From positions 81,797,001 through 81,861,000 of the forward strand of contig CM075656.1 of assembly GCA_037953625.1 (NCBI GenBank): DNA of 64,000 nucleotides, read 5' to 3'. Positions within the stretch are counted from its first letter, which is position 1. Each line of letters starts with the position of its first letter. Below, in pieces: positions 34,688-46,232 of the stretch. Position numbers and translations under genes: made by a program. Source of the DNA: Crotalaria pallida. Taxonomy: Eukaryota; Streptophyta; Magnoliopsida; Fabales; Fabaceae. Below the pieces are notes generated by a model. That model saw only the letters and a program-made list of their open reading frames with translations. It ran no database searches and had not been told where the DNA came from.

Positions 34688-34693
34688 CACGTG
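34688..34693 (+). promoter_or_regulatory. G-box/ABRE core upstream of the ERD6-like gene
   Basis: 'GACACGTGCA' contains CACGTG, 272 bp before the start codon. G-box/ABRE elements bind bZIP/bHLH factors and fit the dehydration response known for ERD6 relatives. A TATATATATATT run at about 34908-34920 may act as the TATA region. Confidence 0.4.
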
Positions 34694-34964
34694 CATATAT
34701 TTACCATGTCATGCCATTCCCTCTATTTCCCAATGAAACAGTACAAGGCCAAAATCGGAAACATATATAATGTACTATAAATTAAAATACCATCCAACAC
34801 AACATGGCTTTACACTTTTAATTTGCATGTTGTCTTCGACAATATACTATGTAGTACTCTTATTAATAACATAACTTCAGGGATCAGAGTACTATTGTGC
34901 TGTTCTTATATATATATATTACTACTGTTTTATTGAGCTATATATCATATTGCTATTGAACAAA

Positions 34965-37900
34965 ATGAGCATTGAGCAGCACAAAGATGTTGAGAGTGGA
35001 GACCCCAATGGGCTTCAGTATTTGCAAGAACCATTCATTCAACAAGGGGATGCTGCTGCTGCCGCCAGAAATGAAGTTGGATCAGATAAAAGTGTGGAAA
35101 ATAATGGATCCATTGGAATGGTTCTGCTTAGCACACTTGTTGCTGTTTGTGGTTCTTTTTCATTTGGAACTTGTGTAAGTGTCTTTAAAGCTACTTCTGA
35201 AAAATTATACACTAGTAATATCCACAGTTGTTTGTTTTATTGAATTATAAGTAATCATTTTGGTAAAAAGCTGAAGTTAAGTTATCACTTTGGCAGGTGG
35301 GCTATTCAGCTCCAACTCAAGCAGCTATTAGAGCAGATCTTAATCTATCTCTAGCTGAGGTCAGTATTTTGGTTTTCCTTTCCTTAGATAGATAACAGCT
35401 TTTGTCACACAAATAGTGTGTGACAATGTGACATTATTATTTTGGATTGACCAAAAACTTACTAAATTATCGTATATTTATTTCAATTTTCAAATACTGT
35501 AATTCTAAACTATATTTTCTTGAGTACTGTAATTCACAAAGAATGGGACATACAGAAAGTGGAACACTACATGCTATCCCAGTTTTTTCCTCCTCATACT
35601 TTATATCTTATTATGTTTCTCTTCTGATTTTTTTTAATTTTAACTTTGATTTTGGGGGAAATGGCAGTTTTCAATGTTTGGTTCATTAGTAACCATTGGT
35701 GCAATGCTTGGTGCCATAACAAGTGGCAGGATCACGGATTTCATTGGCCGGAAAGGGGTATGTATGTGATATCTAATAATGCCAAAATAAATATATTCTG
35801 AACCATATATATATATATATATATGGTCTTTTTCCCTGTTACTAAGTCTTAAATTTTTGTATGGTATATATAATATAGGCCATGAGAGTTTCAACAGGAT
35901 TTTGCATTTCAGGATGGTTAGCTGTTTTCTTCTCGAAGGTATGCCATCTTTTGCACAATACAAATTCATCCAAAGAAAAGTTGTTGCAAATAAAGAAAAG
36001 GGTTAATCCTAATTGCTTATGTTATTCTATATACTGCAGGGTTCTTACTTGCTTGACTTGGGAAGATTTTGCACAGGATATGGAATTGGAGTTATATCAT
36101 ACGTGGTAAATGGATGAGTAATTGATAACCCTGAACCTTTTGTTTATTTTAATACGGAAAGTTTGGGCGTATGCCGCTTAACTATACTTAAGCTAAATCA
36201 GGAGTTAGTCTTGCAATAATGTGATGTAGAGGCTGGTGAAAGACCAAAATGGTTTGGTTATATTATATTTTTGGAATGGCTTAATCACTTTCATTTCACT
36301 CTTAGGGTATGTTTGGGAATTTTTAGGGGGGTGGAAAAGAAAGGGAATGATTTCCATTCCTTTCTTTCCCCTTGGCTACCCCCAATTTGGGGTGTAAAGA
36401 TTATAGGTGTGTTGGATGGAAAAGTTCCATTCCATTCCATTAAATTAACAATTTCAAACAATGAAAACAACATTTTTTTCCTTTCCATCCCCTTCACTCC
36501 CTCCCATCCAAACATAGCCTTACACTTCTAACCGTCAAACAAATATGGCTAACCCCCCCAAAAAAAAAATCAATAATTTACTATACAAAAGTGATAATTT
36601 TTATCGGAATAAATTGTCACTTTAGTCTTTAAGATTGTGTTTATCTATCATTTTGGTTCCTAAGATTATGAAAATGGTTATTTTAGTCTCTTAGATAGGA
36701 TGTCGTAGGTCACTTTAATCCTTGCAATATCATAGGACGTTAACGGCATAGCCAAAATAACATTATTTTGGTATAGTTTAAAAAAATAATAAGAACCGAA
36801 ATGAACCGAAATGACTATTTTTTAAGGGTTTTGCTAACAAGTGCCTTTAAAATTACTAGTATTGAAAAATAAATCATAAGTGCATATTCTTTCATCACTC
36901 GAAAATAAAAGCACTTGTTAGAATTTTCATTTTTTTTTTAAACCTGAAACCAAAATGATATCGTTTTGGTCACGATAACGGCCATGTGGCAACATCATTA
37001 ACATTAATATCTCCCAATGGCTGGGATTAAAGTATGTGCAATCTCGATAACTAAAATGTCATTTTCATAATTTTAGGTACCTAAGTAGTGCGCAATCTCG
37101 ATAAAGATTAAAATGACAGTTTTACTCATCTTTTAGCTGACCATTTGGCATAAATATTTTAAGGGTATTGCTAACTAGTGTCTTAAGGATATTGTTTAAA
37201 GAATACATTAAGAAAAAACTTGCATAAGAAATCTAAGTCCATTAGTTCTCGAAGTTTTAAATTCAGCATTTTTCAAGATAAACCTTTTTTGCTTTCTTAA
37301 CCAATGCTCTAAGGATAGACACTCTTTAGCATTTTCCATATTTTAAAGATGGTTTCTAACAAACAGATCCAAATATAAATTTGATTTTTAGTATAGTCGA
37401 TTATTACACTGTATATATATTTTCTCTTCACTGTAGTATCTCAAAATTTTAATAAAATTAGCAAAATGGAACAGGTTCCAATATACATAGCAGAAATAGC
37501 ACCCAAAAATCTTCGAGGAGGACTTGCAACAACAAATCAGGTGAGGGAATATGAAGCATTATCGGTGCTTTGTTCTTTAAATATATATCATTGAGTTGAG
37601 CTTTGGCCTTGATTCTGATTAATGTTTTGTAGCTTTTGATTGTTATTGGATCATCAGTCTCATTCTTACTAGGAAGTATCATAAATTGGAGAGAACTTGC
37701 ACTTGCAGGTAAGTAATATAACATTAGTTTACAATTATTACTTAAAAGGCATATCTAATTATGGAGAAAAAGGTCTAACTGTTATCTTGGCTTGAAATTT
37801 GAAGGGTTGGTGCCTTGCTTTTTCTTGCTAATTGGTTTGTGCTTCATCCCTGAGTCTCCCAGATGGCTGGTAAGCATTAAGCTACTCTTATGTTTCATTA

Positions 37901-40529
37901 TGTTTGACTTTTTAGGTCTGGGCATATCGATTAAGAAAGTGTTAATTATTGTAAGTATTATGTATAGTTTGTCCAAAATGCCCCTATTTAATCCTTATTG
38001 AAAATTATAGTAGTATTTAATTTTTATTAGTAAGTGTGTCCATTAATTAATGTACAGTGGTTTAGAGATGAGAAAGATGATAAAAGTAGAATTAATGAGT
38101 AAGAAAAATGATTGAATGAAAGGTTAAAATTGGAAAAAAAAATATGTTTATGTATTGAAAATGTAAAAGGCCAAGCAATATGAAACAGAAAAAAAGCTAA
38201 AAGGCCAAACATAATGAAACGAGGGAGTATAATCTAAGGTTTAAAGTCCTCCCTTATTTCTTAGTTCAAAGGCAAGGCATTTGAAAGAACTTATAGAGAG
38301 TCCATTAGTCTTATCTGATTATATAAACAATGAAGAAAGTGTTTGAAAGAACTTTTAAAATAGATGATAACCTCCTTTAAACTCTTTGTAGCTTATTTCA
38401 CCAAGTTTATGAGAGAAAATTTTTCAAAATAAGCTAAAAAGGGCGTATAAGAAGGCCATAAACTATCATACGATAAACATTCATTGGATAAGAATTTAAT
38501 TAAGTTGTTCACTCAAACATGGTCAATATGGAAATGAAAATGCATAAATAATACATAATTTTTCTTCAGGCAAAGGTTGGTCGCGAAAAAGAATTTCTAG
38601 TAGCTTTAAGGAGGCTTCGTGGAAAAGGTTTAGATATTTCTCATGAAGCAACAGAAATTCTGGTACATTCCTTGCTCTCTTAACCTACTGTATTCATAAT
38701 CAATTTGACATGTTTAATGACTTGCACTTATTTTTTTGCTAATAGGAATATGTTGAAACTCTTCAAAGCCTTCCTAAGATTAAGTTGTTGGATCTGTTCC
38801 AAAGCAAACATGTTCGCCCTGTAGTAGTGAGTAACATAATTTTCTTGCAGAAATTTTATCACAGTGTATGTAATACTCAAAGGGCTCTATCTAACCGTTT
38901 GTAACATTTTCAGATTGGGGTTGGATTAATGGTATGTCAACAATCTTGTGGCATTAATGGTATAGGATTCTATACAGCTGAAACTTTTGTAGCAGCTGGT
39001 AAGTGAGAACAAATACATCCTGATTATGAAAAATCAAAAGCAATTATGTTTCTTCTATCTTATTATTCATCTATAACTTGATTTGCAGGGCTTTCTTCAG
39101 GAAAGGCAGGTACCATAGCCTATGCGTGTATTCAGGTAGTTGAACCCTCTACCGATTTCACAGTAAATTAGTAGTGTAACTACATTATTGTGTTTGATCT
39201 TCATCTCTACAATGAATGGCAGGTTCCATTTACTGCATTGGGAGCCATTTTGATGGATAAGTCCGGAAGAAGACCTCTTATAACGGTGAATCTGTCTACA
39301 AGCACTTATTTATCAATGGCATATCTAAAAGTAAATGAAATTAAGAATTGATGCTTAACAAAAGTTCTTTCGTGCTTTCAGGTTTCCGCAAGTGGGACAT
39401 TCTTAGGCTGTTTTATTACCGGAATTGCTTTCTTTCTCAAGGCAAGTCTTAAGTATATATGTTTTACATTTTCACCACAGGTTGTGTGTTTGTGCCTCAA
39501 TTCTAAAAAGTTCATCTTTATGACTCCATGGAGCAGGGTCAAGGTTTATTGCTTGAGTGGGTACCAACTTTGGCAGTTGCTGGTGTGTTGGTTAGTTTTC
39601 TTCTACAACTTTTGATCTTTGCTTTTTTCCTCCTTTTTTTAAGTTAATTGGATAGTTTGATAAGTTAACTAATCAATTCTTAAACTCAACTTTAGTTAGC
39701 CTGAAATTTTGTCATCTTTTGGCCTTTATTTTAATCAGATCTACATAGCAGCATTTGCTATTGGGATGGGACCAGTTCCTTGGGTGATAATGTCTGAGGT
39801 ATGTATCATTTGACACCAATAATAGCAATGGTATAAGGCTCATGTAGCATGTCATTGATGAAAATCTAGTCATAGTTGCTATCAATACATACTTCAAGAG
39901 ACGCAACATATTCAAAGCTTTTGATTACCAATGGATAAGCATACGGATTAAGGAGTAATGCTATGTACAACAAAGTTAGATAGCTTTCTCTGCAACTTTA
40001 CTTTGCCTTATAAAAACCGTAGTTGTTGGAAGTTAGCAAGAATAGAAGTACCTTGAACATTTTCCTTCAAAAAAAGAGTGTGCAATATCAATTATCTAGG
40101 AAGGATTACTTTCTTTTCCTTCCTTGAGTTCGTGGAAATAGGAGGTAACATTGATGACAGGAAAATCAAATAAATGTTCTGAAACTAGTTTCAATGATGC
40201 AGATATTTCCCATAAATGTAAAGGGAACTGCAGGAAGCTTGGTGGTTTTGGTAACCTGGCTAGGATCTTGGGTTGTTTCATATACTTTCAACTTTCTTAT
40301 GAGCTGGAGTTCTCCCGGTGAGCACAAGACTAGAAATCACATTCAGTTATTGTTCTTATGTCCATCTGAAAATAATTAGTGACATACAGTACATTTCTAT
40401 TCTTTTATGACAGGTACATTTTTCTTGTACGCTGGATGTTCCCTCTTAACTATTCTATTTGTAGTAAAATTAGTCCCAGAAACAAAGGGAAAAACACTGG
40501 AAGAGATTCAGGCACGCATGGATTCATAG
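34965..40529 (+). CDS. ERD6-like monosaccharide transporter (MFS sugar porter), 18 exons
   Basis: Likely H+/hexose carrier of the ERD6-like/ESL family (vacuolar or endomembrane in studied members). Exons: 34965-35174, 35297-35359, 35668-35757, 35879-35938, 36040-36105, 37475-37540, 37633-37708, 37805-37869, 38570-38662, 38746-38826, 38914-38998, 39089-39135, 39223-39285, 39382-39441, 39537-39590, 39739-39798, 40203-40317, 40414-40529. All join in frame to 489 aa, normal for the family. Signatures: 'GRITDFIGRKG' between TM2 and TM3, 'IAEIAPKNLRGGL' after TM4, 'PESPRWL' after TM6, 'QQSCGINGIGFYT' in TM7, 'DKSGRRPL' between TM8 and TM9, and 'VPETKGKTLEEI' at the C-terminus. Intron 14 starts GC (39442) instead of GT. 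Introns 5 and 8 contain MITEs. The start is the first ATG after an in-frame TTG, and all sugar-porter motifs are intact. Confidence 0.93.
36305..36519. mobile_element. Tourist (PIF/Harbinger) MITE in transporter intron 5
   Basis: Terminal 'GGGTATGTTTGG' is inverted as 'CCAAACATAGCC'. TTA flanks both sides (36302-36304, 36520-36522). Non-coding; the overlapping 86- and 74-codon frames are incidental. Confidence 0.75.
36605..37130. mobile_element. foldback-type MITE with a second MITE inside, transporter intron 5
   Basis: Arms 'TTGTCACTTTAGTCTTTAAG' and the inverted 'ATTAAAATGACAG' bracket the element. Nested near 36828-36925 is a short element with ends 'GCTAACAAGTGCC' and 'GCACTTGTTAG'. Confidence 0.5.
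37155..37345. mobile_element. 'gctaac(a/t)agtg' family MITE, transporter intron 5
   Basis: Left 'GGGTATTGCTAACTAGTGTC' and 'AAGGATATTGTTTAAAG' are imperfectly inverted near 37295-37340 ('CTTAACCAATGCTC', 'GACACTCTTTAGCA'). Confidence 0.45.
37885..38227. mobile_element. Stowaway-like MITE in transporter intron 8
   Basis: Ends 'CTCTTATGTTTCATTATG' and '...CATAATGAAACGAGGGAG' are inverted, with TA on each side. It begins 15 bp after the exon 8 donor site, so it nearly abuts the splice site. Confidence 0.65.
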
Positions 40530-41444
40530 AGATAAATTCTGGACTCAAGCCAAAAACCACAACACCACAATAGGAGCATATAAAATCATTAGTATCATTT
40601 ATCAAATTCTTTCAGATCCATTTAGGATCGGTAAGACATAAAACAACAGAATGATGCTCTATAATACAACATTTAAGAGCTACAAATGATGTTAAGGTGT
40701 ATTGCTTATCAAATTCTGTCAGATCCATTTAGGCTAGTAGTTGATGTGTATTCAACTATTCATTATAATATCAAGCTATATATTCAGCTACTCATATCAA
40801 CGCGCCTTCTTTATTTTTTGTTCCTAAAATAAATAATGAAGTTAACACAGCTTTATGCCTTTATCTAACTGAAAAATAACTCTGAAAACTTATAAATAGA
40901 TAACTAATACAATAATGAACGTATTTTGTTCCTATGTTTCAAATTCTCAAAAGCATGAAATAAAAAATCAAGTACATACACTGAAACGGATTTTGTGAAT
41001 CAAGTGATGATTGATGAATCAATAGAAAGGGTTGAAAAAAGAAAAAGGTGTGAGATTAGGAAACTTGAATCATTTCATATGGTCAAGTGATATCAACATA
41101 CTCATGCACCCATTCGATTATCTAATCACACAATAAATAAAAATAAATATGCATTGGTGACCAGCAAAATAATGGAATAATATTTGAAACAGATACAATA
41201 ATCAATGTGTATGTATTGTTCTTTTGTTCCTATAATGCAAATACACAAAGGCTAGTCTTACAGCTAAAAGCATGAAAGATAATGAAACCAGGTACCAATT
41301 GTGAATCAGGTTTGACAGGGACAGCAAATGAAATTCGCTGGTGTTAAACTTATGACTAATCTTAGCTAGAAGCATTGTTATTTGTTTATGATACAATAAA
41401 ACTTTTTTCATTTTTCATACATGATGCTTTTCCAAAGTACGTGC
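40530..41444. other. 3' UTR and intergenic after the transporter gene
   Basis: AT-rich. Two related lines around 40607 and 40716 ('CAGATCCATTTAGG') form a short repeat of about 110-bp spacing. No further gene seen. Confidence 0.35.
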
Positions 41445-41461
41445 ATAAATGTGATTCAACA

Positions 41462-41711
41462 AACAACAACTAAGCCTTTGTTCCACTAGGTGGGGTCGGC
41501 TACATGGATCAAACGACGTCATAAAGGCCTATCATAAATCATGTCTTTTGATAAGGCATTGATTGCCATATCCTTCTCAATTGTTTCGCCTATAGTTTTT
41601 CTAGGTCTTCCTCTTCCTCTAGCCCTTGTAGTACCCTCCATTTGGTCTACCCTCCTAACCGGGGCTTCCACCGGTCTCCTCCACACATGCCCAAACCACC
41701 TAAGACGAGTA
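41462..41711 (-). mobile_element. 5'-truncated RTE-type LINE, 3' end
   Basis: On the minus strand it encodes the C-terminus of an RTE reverse transcriptase polyprotein: 'LRWFGHVWRRPVEAPVRRVD', 'RGRGRPRKTIGETIEKD', then a stop. It ends with the typical 'GGTGGGGTCGGCTACATGGA' (plus strand) and a (TTG)n-type tail. A perfect 17-bp duplication 'ATAAATGTGATTCAACA' flanks it (41445-41461, 41712-41728), so it arrived already truncated. Confidence 0.85.
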
Positions 41712-41728
41712 ATAAATGTGATTCAACA

Positions 41729-43318
41729 TGTAAAAAAAAAAAATAATAATAAAACAATCTTAGCACATTCTCTAAAGATGAGTCAAATCTCCAAATATCT
41801 TAATTAACATCAAGCTAGCTAGCTATCAATGTGAGTAGTCCGTTTGAACAGAGTCGTGTCACTCTGAAAGTAGTTGAGACATTTGAATGAATTTTGTGTT
41901 GGATTATGAACAACAAATCCCTTCATTGTCCAATAATAAGAAGGGCTGAGGATTATAACAACACCCAGCATCCTCATTAGTACTGTAATAATGTTGAGCG
42001 AGCAATATAGCCCATGACTCCATACACTTTCATTTGCCTGAGTGAAATTCCAGTCATAAAAAAAACAAAGGCAGCCCTTTAAACCTTCAAGTGTTTTTTA
42101 AAAAATCGATATAACACTAATTATTTTTTCTTTAATTTTATTCTCTTTTAATTAAAAAAATAATAAATGAAAAATTACAGTAAATATAATTATAAAAGAG
42201 ATAAAGGACAAATTAGATAAATATCATGTTCATTTAATAAAAAAACATATTAACTATATTTCTTAATCCGAACGTTACCGTAAAGAAATACAGTTTGAAA
42301 TGAAGGAAATAAGTAAAGAAGTGAGAGAAGGAGTATAATAAGAAGAAAAAAAAACTTTACCCTAATTAAAAAAGTTAGACTATTTTGAAAAATTTGCAGT
42401 GAAAATAAAACACAAAATAAATGATACAATAACTTTATAGAAATATTTTATGAATGATTATATTGAGAAAATAAAGTTAGTTGATTTTTACTATTTAAGA
42501 CCGATGAAAGAGCGTCTTTTTCTTTTTTCTTATATTTAAGACTAGATGGAGTAACAAACAACTCTTTCTTTAATACAAGAAATGAAAAGATATTTGTATT
42601 TTTATTGATCATATTTATCTTTCAACAAATTTATTAATTTATGTGTGCTCAATTTTTTATTCAACCAAATAAGTGAAAAGAAAATTCAACATTTCTTTCT
42701 TTCATATTTCTTCTATTTTTCTCTCATACCAAAACATTGAAAAAATTTAATCATTTTCTCACTCTTTAGTCTCTTCCTTATCAATTTTTTTTGGTTAAAA
42801 GGGAAAACTAAACAAAGCAAACAAGACCCTTATCAATTACAATCAAACAAAGTGCTAATATATGATTATTAAGGAATAACTCACCTACCCAAGAAGTTAG
42901 TTATTATTATTAATGTTTAATTATAATATTAAAAATGTAAACATGTGATCTATTTTTTCAAAATTATACCTTATAATTATTATTGAAATACCAACTAAAT
43001 AGAAGTATTTATAAAAATATTAATTAAAAATTAATAAAATTTAAATAAAATCTTATAAATAAAATAAAATTCACAAAGCACTAAGTGATTGAGGGAGTAT
43101 AACATTTTTCAATAATGTTTTATTTTATTTTATTTTCAATTTCTTAAAGAATTGCCGTCGTAACATTTTCCATTACACTGTTCATATGTCACTCTCATAG
43201 GAAAATGTTTGTGATTTGTGAACATGTAATGATAGGAAAATGTGCACGTATGCAAAAATTAACAAGAAACCAAGCAAATACAGTACTCCTAAGTCCTAAA
43301 CGATTCAACATTTCAATT
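41729..43318. other. AT-rich intergenic with MITE remnants, no gene seen
   Basis: Stowaway-type ends ('GATGGAGTAACA' near 42546, 'GAGGGAGTATAAC' near 43093) mark decayed MITEs. No coding frame. Confidence 0.35.
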
Positions 43319-43332
43319 AGCTGGATGTTTGG

Positions 43333-43456
43333 CTGCCGTGGGTATGGAAAAGGCTTTGTTGGTAAAGGCAAAACTCACTTCGGTGATCTCTACGCTTTAG
43401 AGGGAATTAGTCTTCGGCTGTCGGTTGAGGATACCCTTGATGTACACCAAAAAAAA
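43333..43456 (+). mobile_element. small retroposon with poly(A) and 14-bp target duplication
   Basis: A 124-bp insertion ending in an A-run and flanked by AGCTGGATGTTTGG at 43319-43332 and 43457-43470. The body contains 'GGTAAAGGCAAAACTCACTT'. A very similar segment ('GGTAAAGTCAAAACTCACTG') lies at about 3909-3929 inside the hAT-like MITE upstream of F-box gene 1. No clear box A or B. Confidence 0.65.
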
Positions 43457-43525
43457 AGCTGGATGTTTGGTTTTGCGATAATTTTGATTTTGAAATCAAA
43501 ATTGATTTTACTCCAAGGTTATCAA

Positions 43526-44541
43526 TAGGGGTGTAACGGTCCGGTCCGGTCCGGTCTTTGAGGGACTTTAGAGACTGGATCGATTAAATCAATGTGGTCC
43601 AGTCCGGTCCGGTCTCAATGTTTTTCATATGCAAAGACCGGACGGTCTAAATAGACCACAATTGTTCAAGTATTTAAAAAAAAAAAAAATTGGGCTTCAG
43701 TTTCCATTGGAACCCTAAAAAACTATAAAAAAATAAAATTGGGCTTCAGCCCATTTTTCCATTGGAACCCTAAGAAACTAAAAAAAATAAAATTGGGCTT
43801 CAGCCCATTTTTCCATTGGAACCCTAAAAAAAAAGGGTTCCCTCTCCTTGGAGCAGCAGCAGCTGCTTGGTTCTAAGGAGGAGGCAGCGGCGGCGCGATG
43901 GGAACGGAGGAGGAAGAGAGAGAGACGCGGATCGGCAGGAGAACGGCGGAGCGAGCGGCGGAAGGAGAAAGAGAACGAAGAACCGCGACAGAGCGAACGA
44001 ACCGGAGGCAGAGAACGAGAAGGCGGCAGAGCGAACGAACCGGAGGAAGAGAACGAGAAGGCGGCAGAGCGAGCGGCGGAGCGGCAGCGCGGCGGCGGAA
44101 GGAGAAAGAAAACGAAGAAGTTGAAGGAAGAGAAGAATTTTTTGGAGAGTCCTTCACTTTTATGCTATGTACTGGAAGGATTCCTATTTGTTTCTTCCTT
44201 CCTTAATGAGAATAGGAAGAGAAGAAGTGAAGGGAATCCAAGAAGAATGGTCCAAGAACACATATTTGGGAGTCAAGAAGAAAGAGAACTCTGCTACGTT
44301 TTTATGCTATGTTTCATTTGGGAGTCCTTCTGCTCCTACTACTTATTTTATTTCAACTACCGGTCCGGTCCGGTCTTCGCGGTCCAAAAAATTGTGAGAC
44401 CGTGGACCGGACGACAACACAACGGTCCATAAATTTTCAGATCGGTCTGGACCATGGTCTCACGGTCCGGTCTTTTTTTCGGTCCGGTCCGGTTCGATCC
44501 GACCGGTCTCGCGGTCCCAGACCGGACCACTTACACCCCTA
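43526..44541. mobile_element. non-autonomous hAT-type element
   Basis: Inverted ends 'TAGGGGTGTAACGGTCCGG' and '...CCGGACCACTTACACCCCTA', dense GGTCCGGTCC sub-terminal repeats, and 8-bp near-duplications GTTATCAA/GCTATCAA (7 of 8) at 43518-43525 and 44542-44549. No transposase. The interior has a thrice-repeated 'TTGGGCTTCAG...CCATTTTTCCATTGGAACCC' block (43690-43820) and a GA-rich region (43850-44135) that reads as Arg/Glu-rich in all three plus frames. The 194-codon frame is therefore not accepted as a gene. A 5' fragment of a related element is at 55183-55335. Confidence 0.8.
43989..44090. repeat. 38-bp GA-rich tandem repeat inside the hAT element
   Basis: Units start 'CAGAGCGAACGAACCGGAGG' at 43989 and 44027, and a third partial unit starts at 44065. 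As 38 is not a multiple of three, each frame receives the same Arg/Glu/Gly-rich composition in turn, which explains the overlapping frames. Confidence 0.85.
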
Positions 44542-44549
44542 GCTATCAA

Positions 44550-45144
44550 TAAACAAACATTCATTTCAATTTCATAACACAGACACATACACTTACACCA
44601 CGACACCCCACACACGCATATATGCACAGAGTGGGGTGTGGTATGATCCCCTCAACCCCACCCTCAAATTCCAATCACAGGTGATCCAACACCATCAATC
44701 ATTCTTCATTCTTCAATAACCTATCCCCCCTTTTATTTTTATTTTTTTTTTCATTTTCTGCACTTCATTTGTCTGTTTGTTAATAAGCCCCAGTTTGAGA
44801 TACCCATGTTTTCATTTTCATTTTAATTCCCTGAATTGCTCTCAAGTTCCCTTCTTTTTATTGAATTAATTCATTCTGTTACTGACCCATTATTCCATCA
44901 ATCCAAAAGAACTAAACTTTGAAAGAAAATTAGGTCTTGATTGTTGCATAGATAAATACTCAATTTTGGGTGATTTGCAACACTTCAAAATGATTAAATT
45001 CTCTAATTATTTTATTCTCTATGTCCATCTTCTACCATGTCACTGTATATTTTTGTGAATAATAAATTTCTCTAGCTCGGGGTTTCTTATACTTGATTCT
45101 GTTTGTAGAATATATAGAGAGTGAGAGGAAGCAAAGGTTTAATC
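44550..45144 (+). promoter_or_regulatory. probable promoter and 5' UTR of the LEC14B-like gene
   Basis: Lies between the hAT element and the start codon. It has a C/T-rich stretch (44640-44760) typical of plant leaders and AT-rich sequence at 45040-45075. An exact start site cannot be chosen by eye. Confidence 0.35.
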
Positions 45145-46190
45145 ATGAGTCGGTCCAACAAAGGTATAAGTGCCTGCAGTGATGATAGTGGCAATGATGA
45201 ATCTTGTGCAAGTGGAGTAGCTGGAGAGGGGACAAGTCATCTTGATCATGAAATTGCGCAGCTCACGAAACTTCGGTCGAGTCCCCATGAGCTTTTGAGT
45301 CGTGTTATTCCGGGTGGGATGAGGTTGCCTGTATCAACTGTAAGAATGTTAGTAGGTAGAGAAGGTAATTATTCTGGAAGGGGGAGATTCTCATCGGCGG
45401 ATGGTTGTCATGTTTTAAGCCGGTACTTACCTACCAAAGGTCCTTGGATTGTGGACCGAATGAAAAGCCGAGCATATGTCTCGCAATTTTCGGCTGATGG
45501 TTCTCTTTTTATTGCTGGATTCCAGGTTAGTACTATTATCATTATTGTCATTATGCTTACTATAAACAATGTGTGAAGTTGAATACAGCATTTCTTGTAA
45601 ATTGAAGAGTATGTATGAAGCTGAAGAGTTTTCTTATAAATTGAAAGAGTGTATGTGAAACTATCAAAATTGTCTTTTAATCTTCACTTTTAGAGTTTTG
45701 TTGTTTGTGTTTGTAACAGGGAAGCCATATCAGGGTCTATGATGTTGATAGAGGCTGGAAAGTTATTAAGGACATCTCTGCTAGAGACTTGCGGTGGACC
45801 ATTACTGATACATCTTTATCCCCAGATCGTTGCTATCTTGTAAGTTTGAATTGATTGTCAATTTAGCTGGTTATTCATGAACATTACTAGGATGAAGAAT
45901 TTCCCAGTATTAGTATGAATGACCAGTTCTAACCATAGCTTGTGAATCTTATACAAGTTTGAGCTATTCTTTATGAATTTGTTTCTTTTAACTCCTCTCA
46001 ACTCGCATTTGGCAAAATTTTAATTAATTATTACAGGTTTATGCCAGTATGTCACCAATTATTCATATTGTCAATGTGGGATCTGCTACAACAGAGTCCA
46101 TCGCAAATGTTACCGTAAGTGCTGGAACTTTCCACTTTGTCATGATAGTCTGTGTCTAGTCTAGTGACACAGTTTGTAGGTTTTTTTTTT

Positions 46191-46232
<42 letters not shown>

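Noticed and set aside
43848..44432. 194-codon Arg/Glu-rich frame as a protein gene
   Set aside because: Lies wholly inside a hAT-type element, and the composition repeats in all three frames because of a 38-bp tandem repeat.
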